Assembly (NCBI GenBank): GCA_049673305.1
Contig: JBATXM010000179.1
Span: forward strand, 1-46,582
Direction: 5' to 3'
Length of the DNA: 46,582 nucleotides
DNA from: GCA-003244245 sp049673305
GTDB taxonomy: Bacteria > Actinomycetota > Actinomycetes > Mycobacteriales > Pseudonocardiaceae
Below the pieces are notes generated by a model. It did not search any database and was not told the origin of the DNA. It saw nothing but the letters and a program-made list of their open reading frames with translations. This document shows positions 23,144-30,384 of the stretch, piece by piece. Positions within the stretch are counted from its first letter, which is position 1, and the number at the start of each line of letters is the position of its first letter. The translations under genes were made by a program, and so were the position numbers.

Positions 23144-23306
23144 CTTGTCCTCGGCACGTGCGCACACACCAATTGCCGATGTAGGACCTCGGGCAGGCTT
23201 AGCCAGCGGTGGTGGCGAGCCCTACAATCCTGTCCAAGGCCGCGTTGGGACGGGTGACCATGGACGGGTGCAGGAGGTGCTAGTCGGGATGCGGGAGCGA
23301 CGCCCG

Positions 23307-23401
23307 GAGCCGGTGGTGCGCAGGCGGGATGACGGGCGGAGGGTGGCTCGCCGCCAGCGAGCGCTGTCTCGATCGACGGTGATGACCTCCTTCAGGAGGT
23401 C
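23307..23401. repeat. 95-bp dispersed repeat, copy B, with long hairpin
   Basis: This is the second copy of the repeat at 173-267. Its 3' part forms a perfect 10-bp stem, GATGACCTCC 23381-23390 and GGAGGTCATC 23395-23404, with a TTCA loop. A GCTCGC/GCGAGC hairpin precedes it. It lies just downstream (minus strand) of the broken methyltransferase gene. Confidence 0.6.
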
Positions 23402-23443
23402 ATCACCGCCTGCGGGCGAGACCTCCGGTCGGTCGTGCGGCCC

Positions 23444-23728
23444 CGCGTGGTCGGCGTGCCGCGCACCGACCCGGGTAACCAGCGATCGGTCGCTGTAGGC
23501 GGCGCGCGCCCAGTTGTCCTCCTCGGCCGGCCCGTCACACAACTCCCAGGTATCGGAATTAAAACGAGACCCGGCGTCCGACCAGCACCACCACCGGGGC
23601 ACGAACAGATGCCGGGGAATGGCTGCGATCACCGGCCGCCACCGCGACACCGGGTGAGCGACCTCGCTCGCCAACCGATCAGCGTGCGGCGCCCAGTCCA
23701 CGGGCCTCCCTCGCCGGATCACCATCAT
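23444..23728 (-). pseudogene. Truncated PIMT-like methyltransferase remnant
   Basis: The first 95 residues (HADRLASEVAHPVSRWRPVI then IPRHLFVPRWW, AAYSDRSLVTRVG and HADHA) look like the N-terminus of the isoaspartyl-methyltransferase-like enzymes found with ATP-grasp (graspetide) peptide systems in actinobacteria. Such enzymes are usually several times longer. Past HADHA the open frame continues to 23222, but the sequence no longer resembles the family and runs into the dispersed repeat. No SAM-binding glycine motif follows. This is a broken gene. No ATP-grasp gene or precursor is seen nearby, so at most it is a relic of a lost system. Confidence 0.55.
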
Positions 23729-23791
23729 TGCTGTCGGGGACAGTCTGGGTGTGCTGCGGCTGCTTCCCGCAGCGGTGTGACCGCACGAGAG

Positions 23792-23989
23792 TCAGATGAG
23801 GTACAACCCGACCGCCCATCCCACGCTGGTGATGATCATCACCAGGATCGTCCAGAGATAGACCTGCCGGATGCTGATCCACATGCCAGGCGCGGGTGAG
23901 GCAGGAGGTGGGTTGTGCAGGTCAGCGGCGTGGCGCCGCATATGATCAGTGAGTTGTCGTTCCCAGCGCTTCCGGTCGGTGATTTTCAC
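23792..23989 (-). CDS. Small single-pass membrane protein
   Basis: An open frame of 65 residues begins at a GTG. It has a charged N-terminal half (KITDRKRWERQLTDHMRRH) and one clear C-terminal membrane helix (VYLWTILVMIITSVGWAVGL). The composition is protein-like, but no family is recognised and no strong ribosome site precedes it. It lies between the methyltransferase relic and uvrD2, and is divergent from uvrD2. Confidence 0.45.
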   Translation of the reverse strand: MKITDRKRWERQLTDHMRRHAADLHNPPPASPAPGMWISIRQVYLWTILVMIITSVGWAVGLYLI

Positions 23990-24117
23990 TAGCCCCCCAC
24001 CCTCGCCCTGAACCCGTCAGTGACCATGCTCGACCAAGCTCGCCTCGCAGCATAACGCTTTGTGGTCGGCTGTGTGGCGTAGCTGGGATGTCGGAGCGCT
24101 CTGCGAGGATGTCCATT

Positions 24118-25899
24118 ATGGGCAGTGACCTACCTGGCCGACCTGACTGGCGGGATCCCCTCGACGGTCTCGATGAGGAGCAGCGCGCCGCAGTGTGTGC
24201 GCCACGGGGGCCGGTCTGCGTGCTGGCGGGGGCGGGTACCGGTAAGACGCGCACCATCACCCGGCGGATCGCCCAGCTGGTCCGCACCGGTCACGTCGCG
24301 CCGGGGCAGGTTCTTGCGGTGACCTTTACCGCCCGCGCCGCGGGTGAGATGCGCACCCGGTTGCGTGACGTGGGGGTAAGCGGAGTGCAGGCCCGAACCT
24401 TCCACGCCGCAGCGCTGCGCCAGCTGCGCTATTTCTGGCCCCGGGTGGTGGGCGGTGAGCCGTGGCCGCTGCTGGAGCACAAGCTGCGGCTGGTCGGCCA
24501 GGCCGCGCAGCGGGCCGGCGCGGCAACCGGTGCCGAGGATCTTCGTGACGTCGCTGGTGAGATCGAGTGGGCCAAGGCCAGCCTGGTGACCGCTGCGGAC
24601 TACCCCGCCGCGGTGGCCGCCGCCCGCCGGGGCACCCCGGTTCCGGCGGCACAGGTAGCGGCGATCTACGCCGGATACGAGGAGCTCAAGAACCGTAATC
24701 GGGTACTCGACTTCGACGACCTGCTGCTGCACACTGTCGCCGCTCTGGAAGAACATTCGGCGGTGGCGCAGGAGTTCCGGGACCGCTACCGTTGTTTCGT
24801 CGTCGATGAGTATCAGGACGTCACGCCGCTGCAGCAGCGTGTGCTGGATGCCTGGTTGGGCGCCCGTGACGACCTCACCGTCGTTGGTGACACGAACCAG
24901 ACCATTTACTCCTTCGCTGGTGCGGCTCCCCGTTTCCTGCTGGAATTCACCAGGCGATTTCCCGACGCGGTGACGGTGCGGTTGCACCGCGACTACCGCT
25001 CCACACCCCAGGTCGTTTCGCTGGCAAATCGGGTGATCTCCGCTGCCCGTGGCCGGCCGGCGGAGCTCCGATTGCGGTTGGAGGGCCAGCGCAGCGCTGG
25101 TCCGGAGCCGTCGTTCGCCGAGCATGACGACGAGCCCACCGAAGCCGACGCCGTGGCGGCGGCGATCGAGCAGCTGCTGCACGCGGGAACCCCGGCCGCC
25201 GAGATCGCTGTGCTGTACCGGGTCAATGCCCAATCCGAGGCGTACGAGCAGGCATTGGATGACCGGGAGATCCCGTTCCAAGTCCGTGGCGGAGAGCGAT
25301 TTTTCCAACGGCTGGAGGTCCGGGCTGCGGTTCGCGCGTTGCGGGCGGCGGCGGTCGGATACCCGGCCCACTCGCCCACGGCGGATTCGGCGCTCGAGTT
25401 GGGCGCTACCGTTCGCGCGGTCCTGGCCCGACAGGGGCTGACCGCCCAACCCCCTGGGGGCAGCGCGGCGCGGTCCCGCTGGGAATCGCTGCGCGCGCTG
25501 GCCCAGTTGGCTGATGACCTGGCAGCGGGCACTCCGGGCGCTGACCTGGGCCAGTTCGTCGCCGAGCTCGACGCCCGTGCTGATACTGCGCACCCACCTG
25601 CGGTGCAGGGGGTGACATTGGCCTCGCTGCATTCGGCGAAGGGTCTGGAGTGGGATGCGGTCTTCCTGGTTGGGCTCGTCGAGGGGACGCTGCCCATTCA
25701 GTACGCCGAGGGAGACCAGGCTGCGCTGGAAGAGGAGCGCCGGTTGCTCTACGTCGGGGTGACCCGGGCCCGCCGCCTGCTCGCGCTGTCCTGGGCGCTG
25801 TCGCGCAGTGCGGGCGGGAGGCGTTCCCGGCGTCGCAGCAGCTTCCTCGACGGCTTGGTGCCAAGAAAATCGGTTGCCGGTGTATCTGCCGGGCCTTGA
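24118..25899 (+). CDS. uvrD2: UvrD2-type DNA helicase with short C-terminus
   Basis: This is a superfamily 1 3'-5' helicase of about 593 residues. Motif I is AGAGTGKTRT near residue 40; also visible are VTFTARAAGEM, FDDLLLHTV, VDEYQDVTPLQ, GDTNQTIYSF, SLHSAKGLEWDAVF and YVGVTRARRLL. Position next to whiB7 and the ABC1 kinase matches mycobacterial uvrD2. The M. tuberculosis protein continues with a four-cysteine motif and an HRDC domain; here the frame stops soon after the helicase core (SSFLDGLVPRKS), so both are missing. ATG 24118 follows GAGG at a good distance. In-frame ATGs at 24088 and 24109 are alternatives. Confidence 0.85.
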   Translation: MGSDLPGRPDWRDPLDGLDEEQRAAVCAPRGPVCVLAGAGTGKTRTITRRIAQLVRTGHVAPGQVLAVTFTARAAGEMRTRLRDVGVSGVQARTFHAAALRQLRYFWPRVVGGEPWPLLEHKLRLVGQAAQRAGAATGAEDLRDVAGEIEWAKASLVTAADYPAAVAAARRGTPVPAAQVAAIYAGYEELKNRNRVLDFDDLLLHTVAALEEHSAVAQEFRDRYRCFVVDEYQDVTPLQQRVLDAWLGARDDLTVVGDTNQTIYSFAGAAPRFLLEFTRRFPDAVTVRLHRDYRSTPQVVSLANRVISAARGRPAELRLRLEGQRSAGPEPSFAEHDDEPTEADAVAAAIEQLLHAGTPAAEIAVLYRVNAQSEAYEQALDDREIPFQVRGGERFFQRLEVRAAVRALRAAAVGYPAHSPTADSALELGATVRAVLARQGLTAQPPGGSAARSRWESLRALAQLADDLAAGTPGADLGQFVAELDARADTAHPPAVQGVTLASLHSAKGLEWDAVFLVGLVEGTLPIQYAEGDQAALEEERRLLYVGVTRARRLLALSWALSRSAGGRRSRRRSSFLDGLVPRKSVAGVSAGP

Positions 25900-25902
25900 T
25901 TT
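25866..25902 (+). promoter_or_regulatory. Candidate WhiB7-type promoter
   Basis: AAAAT 25866-25870 lies three bases before TTGCCG 25874-25879, a plausible -35. After 17 bases comes TGATTT 25897-25902, a weak -10. An AT-rich block three bases upstream of the -35 is the known hallmark of WhiB7-activated promoters, including that of whiB7 itself. It lies inside the end of uvrD2. Confidence 0.55.
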
Positions 25903-25975
25903 TGCTCTTAACTCCTGGAAACGGTAGGTCGTCACCGGCGAGTTCCACCGGCACCTCACCGAGGAGGAGAGACAC

Positions 25976-26368
25976 GTGTTGACCGCGATCTTCCCCCTGG
26001 TCGGCAAGGCGTTGCCCGAGCTGATCAGTGCGACGGAGCTGGCTCACCTGCTCGATGCCGCACCGTCTAGGCCGTCCACTCTGCCTTGCCACTTACACGA
26101 CCCGGACCTCTGGTTCTCCGAGTCGCCAGTTGAGCTTGAGCGGGCCAAGCAGCTTTGTGCTGGTTGCCCGATCAGGGCTGCTTGTTTGGACAGTGCGCTG
26201 ACCCGGCGGGAGCCCTGGGGCGTGTGGGGTGGCGAGATCGTCGAATACGGCGCTGTCATCCCGCGCAAGCGTCCGCGTGGCCGGCCCAGCAAGGCTGCTC
26301 TCGAGCGGGACCGCGCCGAACGCGAGCGTGCCGAACAGGATCGTGCCGATCGGGAAACTGCCGCGTGA
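25976..26368 (+). CDS. whiB7: WhiB7 redox-sensitive transcription factor
   Basis: This 130-residue WhiB protein carries an iron-sulfur cluster on four cysteines (LPCHLH, then CAGCPIRAAC) and the GVWGGE turn that contacts the main sigma factor. The RGRPSK AT-hook after residue 100 distinguishes WhiB7 from other WhiB proteins and binds AT-rich DNA next to -35 elements. WhiB7 induces intrinsic antibiotic-resistance genes. The last 25 residues are an Arg/Glu-rich charged tail (ERDRAERERAEQDRAD). The GTG start is preceded by GAGGAGGAG. A matching promoter lies at 25866; the leader between them is only about 70 bases, far shorter than the mycobacterial one. Confidence 0.9.
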   Translation: MLTAIFPLVGKALPELISATELAHLLDAAPSRPSTLPCHLHDPDLWFSESPVELERAKQLCAGCPIRAACLDSALTRREPWGVWGGEIVEYGAVIPRKRPRGRPSKAALERDRAERERAEQDRADRETAA

Positions 26369-26396
26369 GGTGACCCCCTGTCTGGAGGAAGGGTGC

Positions 26397-27707
26397 TCAG
26401 TTGGCGAAACCTGGTTGCCAGCGCTGGGTGATCCCGCGCAGCGGCACAGTGGCGTCGAGCTGGCAGAGCACGCCGAAAGTCCCGGTGCTGACCCGGTGGA
26501 TCAGCAGGTAGCTGGGCGGCAGGTTCAGTGCCCGCCCGGTCCGGAAGTCCGGGCTGGAGAAATCGCCGACGCGCTCGGCCTGAGCCTGCATCCAGGCGCG
26601 AGTGAAGTGGAAGGTCTCGGCGCGCAGCGGATCGGCGAACGGACGAAGGTAGGACAGCACGTCCTCGGCCAGCAGAGCCATCCCGGGTCGGACGAAGCCC
26701 GCCGAGCGCAGCAGCTCCAGCAGCTCCTCCGAGCGTTCCTCGACAGCTAGCCGGACTGCTACCCCCAGGGTGCGCGGAGCTCCGCCGGGCAGCTTCGCCG
26801 CAGCACCGAAGTCGAGCACGCCGAGGCGCCCGTCGTTCAGCCGCAAGAAGTTCCCCGGGTGCGGGTCCGCGTGCAGCCGCCCGGTGAGGGTGGGGGAGCA
26901 GGTGTGGAAGAGGGACAGTTTGGTACCGATGTCGTCTCGCTCAGACCGTGAGCCACTCCGAATGATCTGCGCCATCGGGGTCCCAGTGACCCATTGCGAC
27001 ACCATCACCTTCGGTGCGCTGGCGACGATCGTGGGCACGGCGATCTCGGGATGGTCACGGAACGCGGCGGCGAACACCCGCTGGTTATCAGCCTCGTCGC
27101 GGTAGTTGAGCTCCTCCACCATCCGGTCCCGCAACTCGGTGAGCAGCGGTTTGACCTCCATACCGGGCACAATCGCCTGGAACAGCCGGCTGAACCTCTG
27201 CAGCTGCCGCAGATCAGAGCGCAGTGCCTCGTCGGCACCTGGGTACTGCACCTTGACGGCGACCTCACGGCCGTCATGCCACACCGCTCGATGCACCTGC
27301 CCGATGCTGGCGGCGGCTGCGGGCTCGTCGGAGAACTCGGCGAAGCGGCGACGCCACCCCGAGCCGAGTTGCTCGTCGAGCACCCGCCGCACTGACTTCG
27401 GCGACATCGGCGGCGCTGCGGATTGCAGTTTGGTCAGGGCTTCCCGATACGGCGCGGCCAGATGGTCGGGAATCGCTGCCTCGAACACGCTCAGTGCCTG
27501 GCCGAACTTCATCGCGCCGCCCTTGAGCTCACCGAGCACCGCGAAGAGCTGTTCGGCGGTGCGCGCACTGAGCTCGGCGTTGACCTCATGCGCATTGTGC
27601 CCGGCCAGTCGCTTGCCCCAGCCCGCAGCGACCCGCCCGGCCACCCCCAGGGGGAGGCTCGCGAGCCGGGCGGTTCGCTGCGCGGCTCGGCGTGGGATGT
27701 CGGTCAT
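26397..27707 (-). CDS. ABC1/UbiB-family atypical kinase
   Basis: This 436-residue protein has the family signature KGGAMKFGQALS near residue 60, the Ala-rich loop AAAASIGQVH, the lysine in VAVKVQYPGADEAL and the catalytic region RLHADPHPGNFL and LDFGAAAKL. UbiB/COQ8 relatives are atypical ATP-binding kinases linked to quinone and lipid metabolism. In M. tuberculosis the homologue (Rv3197) lies next to whiB7, as here. ATG 27707 begins MTDIPRRAAQRTARLASLPL, closely matching the start I recall for Rv3197. It overlaps the stop of an 18-residue frame by ATGA, so it is translationally coupled to the upstream genes. Confidence 0.88.
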   Translation of the reverse strand: MTDIPRRAAQRTARLASLPLGVAGRVAAGWGKRLAGHNAHEVNAELSARTAEQLFAVLGELKGGAMKFGQALSVFEAAIPDHLAAPYREALTKLQSAAPPMSPKSVRRVLDEQLGSGWRRRFAEFSDEPAAAASIGQVHRAVWHDGREVAVKVQYPGADEALRSDLRQLQRFSRLFQAIVPGMEVKPLLTELRDRMVEELNYRDEADNQRVFAAAFRDHPEIAVPTIVASAPKVMVSQWVTGTPMAQIIRSGSRSERDDIGTKLSLFHTCSPTLTGRLHADPHPGNFLRLNDGRLGVLDFGAAAKLPGGAPRTLGVAVRLAVEERSEELLELLRSAGFVRPGMALLAEDVLSYLRPFADPLRAETFHFTRAWMQAQAERVGDFSSPDFRTGRALNLPPSYLLIHRVSTGTFGVLCQLDATVPLRGITQRWQPGFAN

Positions 27708-27760
27708 CGGATGATTGTCTCTCGGTTGCACCTTGCGCAGTAGTGGGCTTCCGGGCTCAT
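27704..27760 (-). CDS. 18-residue CxxC micro-protein
   Basis: The frame MSPEAHYCARCNRETIIR begins in an ATGA overlap with the ThiF-like stop and ends in an ATGA overlap with the ABC1 kinase start. It fills the gap between them exactly. The YCARC pair could bind zinc. The double overlap suggests it is translated, either as a functional micro-protein or to carry ribosomes to the kinase start. No family is recognised. Confidence 0.5.
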   Translation of the reverse strand: MSPEAHYCARCNRETIIR

Positions 27761-28845
27761 GCCGCGCCGCAACTGCACCGCGGATGCGCTGGCCGGGGGT
27801 GGTGACGCAACGAGCCGCGCACCGGGTCCAGTTCCAGCGCCGTGCTCCACGTCGCAGGGACCGGTAGGCCAGCGGTTGGGCCGGCGAGCGCGGCGAGCAC
27901 CTGCTCGGTGATCAGCGCGGCGGCAAGCTGGGTGCACGCCAGCCCGGCGGCCGGAATCTGCCCGACCAGCTGGGCAGCCAGCTTCGGCCAGGCTACGTCC
28001 ATGTCTGCCCTATGCAGCTCGGCGCAGCGCAGGCAGCTGCTACGACCCGGCCACACCATCGGACCCACCACCGCGGTCCCCTCGTGGGCGTAACCGATCA
28101 CATGCGGAATCCGGGTCCCGATCAGCTCAGTCACCATCGCTGGCTCGGGAACCAGCACGTCGCACAGCACGATCAGGTCTGGCCGGCGGCGATCGGTGAT
28201 GATGACCTCCGGCGCGCAGCGGCGTACGGCATCGGCGGCTGCCTCGGCGCGGGATCTGCCGAGGTCGCCAGCTTGGTAGCCGGTGCCCAGGTCAGCGGCG
28301 GTGACCGGCCCGCAGGCGTGCACCGCGACGTGCCCCACCCCGGCCGAAGCGAGTGCGGTGGCCACCGCCACCGTCACCCGGCCGGATCCCACCACCCGGA
28401 CGGCAGTTTCCCGCCGTCGACGCAGCACGTGCCGCGTCGTGTGGGTGGTGTGTACTGACCAGTTGGCCGCCTCGGTGGCCAGCGCGACGCGGTGCCAGCT
28501 CGGTGGGCCATGGTCGGCCGCCGTTACTTCCTGCACCAGGCCGCAACGGTGCAGCTCAACGAGCATCGTGCGGGCGTCCTGACGGGAGGATCCGGCGGCT
28601 TGTGCTTCGGTGAGCAGTTGCGCGGTGCTGCGGATGCCGTCCATTCGCTTGAGCAATGTGGCCAGCGGTTGCGGCAGATTATCGAGGACCATGGCTCGTT
28701 GGTGGTCCAGCCCGAGCTGCAGGCAGGTGGGGGAGCGCCAGAGAGCGGCGCGGCCCGGCGCAAGCCGCAGCCGTTCGGGCAGTTCGGACGGCGGAGCCTC
28801 GAAGGGTAGAGCCTCGGCTAGGGCAGCATCGGTGATCGACGTCAT
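27757..28845 (-). CDS. ThiF/cyclodehydratase-like protein
   Basis: This 362-residue protein is similar in layout to the leader-binding and E1-like half of azoline-forming (TOMM) enzymes, and corresponds by position to Rv3196. The N-terminal 120 residues look winged-helix-like (LRLAPGRAALWRSPTCLQLG). The middle has a degenerate nucleotide-binding fold (RVVGSGRVTVAVATALASAG) where E1 enzymes have GxGxxG. Paired CLRC and CSCG near the end suggest zinc binding. No YcaO partner or substrate peptide is next to it, and it belongs to the conserved block, so a housekeeping role is more likely than peptide modification. ATG 28845 has AGGA upstream; an earlier frame start at 28944 would cross the inverted repeat. 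Confidence 0.75.
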   Translation of the reverse strand: MTSITDAALAEALPFEAPPSELPERLRLAPGRAALWRSPTCLQLGLDHQRAMVLDNLPQPLATLLKRMDGIRSTAQLLTEAQAAGSSRQDARTMLVELHRCGLVQEVTAADHGPPSWHRVALATEAANWSVHTTHTTRHVLRRRRETAVRVVGSGRVTVAVATALASAGVGHVAVHACGPVTAADLGTGYQAGDLGRSRAEAAADAVRRCAPEVIITDRRRPDLIVLCDVLVPEPAMVTELIGTRIPHVIGYAHEGTAVVGPMVWPGRSSCLRCAELHRADMDVAWPKLAAQLVGQIPAAGLACTQLAAALITEQVLAALAGPTAGLPVPATWSTALELDPVRGSLRHHPRPAHPRCSCGAA

Positions 28846-28872
28846 GCCCGCAATCCTGGATTGTCCCACCCA

Positions 28873-28939
28873 ACGGCTCAACTGCCTGTCCACAGGCTGC
28901 GCACAATTGTGGATAGCCTGTGGACAAACAGTTGAGCCG
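28873..28939. repeat. Large inverted repeat containing DnaA-box sequences
   Basis: Arms of 25 bases (CGGCTCAACTG, two mismatched bases, TGTCCACAGGCT) surround a 16-base centre containing CACAATTGTG. The right arm holds TTGTCCACA (minus strand), the actinobacterial DnaA-box consensus; the left arm has CTGTCCACA, and TGTGGATAG lies at the centre. It begins three bases after the minus-strand stop at 28941, so it could be a terminator, a DnaA site, or both. Confidence 0.7.
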
Positions 28940-28940
28940 A

Positions 28941-30341
28941 TCACTCCGAAGAGCGTGCGGGTGGGTCCTCACCAGAGGCTTCGGGACCGTCGGGGGGCGG
29001 CTGCTCGCGGGGGGCGTCTGACATGGTGCGCTCCAGCGCGGCGATCGGGTCGTCCAGATCGGCGGCGTGCCTCGCGGCCCGATCGACGAACGCGACGGGA
29101 TCATCGAGGTCGTCGGCTGTGGGCAGCAGATCCGGATGGTTCCACAGGGCGTCTCGGCTCGCGACGCCCTGTTGCCCGGTGAGCCTTCGCCATAGCTCGG
29201 TAGCAGCCCGGAGCTTGCGTGGCCGCAGCTCTAAACCGACCAGCGTGGCGAAGGTGTGCTCGGCCGGACCTCCGGATGCGCGTCGCCGTCGCAGCGTCTC
29301 GCGCAGCGCTTCGGAACCAGGCAGTCGCTCGCCCAACGCGTCCGCGACAACGACATCGACCCAGCCTTCGACCAGCGCAAGCAGCGTTTCCAGCCGACTC
29401 AGGGCGGCCTTTTGTTCGGGAGTGTGCTGCTGCTCGAGCAGACCAGAGGAGATCAACTGGTCCATACTCTGTGGGTCGGTCGGGTCGACCTGGCTGGCTA
29501 GCTCCTGCAACGCGGTGGTGTCCACGTGGATGCCCTGCGCGAACTCCTCGACAGTGGCCAGCAGCCGCTGGCGCAGCCACGGCACATGGCCGAACAAGCG
29601 GTGATGCGCGGCCTCCCGGGCAGCGAGGAAAACGGTTACTTCGGAGCTCTTGCGGCTCAGTCCGTCGGCGAACTGCTCGATCGCGGCTGGCAGCAACGCC
29701 GCCATACCCAGCGGCCCTAGGGGGAGCCCGATCTCGGTGGAGGTGAGCACCTCGCTACCGAGCTGAGCCAGCGCCGAGCCGAGCTGCGAGCCGAACGCCA
29801 TTCCACCCATCTGCTCGACCATCGCCACGAGCGGACCGGCTGTTTGACGGATCTCGCTGGGCAGCGCATCGATCCACGAGCCAGCCATCCGGCGGGCTAC
29901 CGGGTCGCACAGCCGCCGCCAGGTGGGCAGGGTTTGCTCTACCCAGTCCCTCGGTGCCCACGCGGCGCTGCTGTGTGTCCCAGCGGGCAGTGCGGTCATC
30001 GGGTCCAGCCACAGCTCGGCCAGCCGCACCGCATCGGTGATCTCGGTGGCCTGCTGGGCCGAGGGCAGCCCGGTCGTGGACAGCTTCTGCACCGCCATCT
30101 GCTGAGCCATGTCGTAGTTCACTGGGCCTTGTGCTGGGCCACTACCAGGCGCACCCTGGCTGAGCATCTGACCTAGCTGAGTGAGCATCTGGCCGAGGGC
30201 GCCGACGTCGAAGCCGCCGACGCCGAAGGCCGTGAACGGGTTGGCCGGGTCGGGGCTGTTGGCGCCGCCGTCGTGGGGGAGGTTCCTCCGGTCGGGGTCC
30301 CGAGGATCATGGGAGCTGAAACCAAAGGGCACATCGCTCAT
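28941..30341 (-). CDS. DUF2342-family zincin-like protein
   Basis: This 466-residue protein corresponds by position to Rv3195. The N-terminal 80 residues are Gly/Pro-rich and probably disordered. The core has the family segment FLAAREAAHHRLFGHVPWLR near residue 265, where related metalloproteases carry HExxH. Here the canonical motif is not present, so activity is uncertain. TIGR-type annotations call the family F420-biosynthesis-associated or zinc-dependent metalloprotease; neither role is proven by this sequence. ATG 30341 (MSDVPFGFSSHD) was chosen because GGAG precedes it and because an earlier start would run into the opposite gene's start. It leads the minus-strand operon with the ThiF-like protein, micro-protein and ABC1 kinase. 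Confidence 0.78.
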   Translation of the reverse strand: MSDVPFGFSSHDPRDPDRRNLPHDGGANSPDPANPFTAFGVGGFDVGALGQMLTQLGQMLSQGAPGSGPAQGPVNYDMAQQMAVQKLSTTGLPSAQQATEITDAVRLAELWLDPMTALPAGTHSSAAWAPRDWVEQTLPTWRRLCDPVARRMAGSWIDALPSEIRQTAGPLVAMVEQMGGMAFGSQLGSALAQLGSEVLTSTEIGLPLGPLGMAALLPAAIEQFADGLSRKSSEVTVFLAAREAAHHRLFGHVPWLRQRLLATVEEFAQGIHVDTTALQELASQVDPTDPQSMDQLISSGLLEQQHTPEQKAALSRLETLLALVEGWVDVVVADALGERLPGSEALRETLRRRRASGGPAEHTFATLVGLELRPRKLRAATELWRRLTGQQGVASRDALWNHPDLLPTADDLDDPVAFVDRAARHAADLDDPIAALERTMSDAPREQPPPDGPEASGEDPPARSSE

Positions 30342-30384
30342 GGCTCCACGGTACGCGGACCCCGAGCCCGTACGCTGTTCGGCC

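Noticed and set aside
23060..23257. Cysteine-rich peptide frame beginning MCNKQCTCICTC
   Set aside because: The cysteines come from translating the TGCAnnTGCA palindromes. There is no ribosome site and the rest of the frame is not protein-like.
24130..26007. 625-codon antisense frame across uvrD2
   Set aside because: It is a shadow frame. The opposite strand encodes a complete set of helicase motifs.
27757..28845. ThiF-like gene as part of an azole-forming peptide cluster
   Set aside because: There is no YcaO or dehydrogenase gene nearby, and the gene belongs to a block conserved in mycobacteria.
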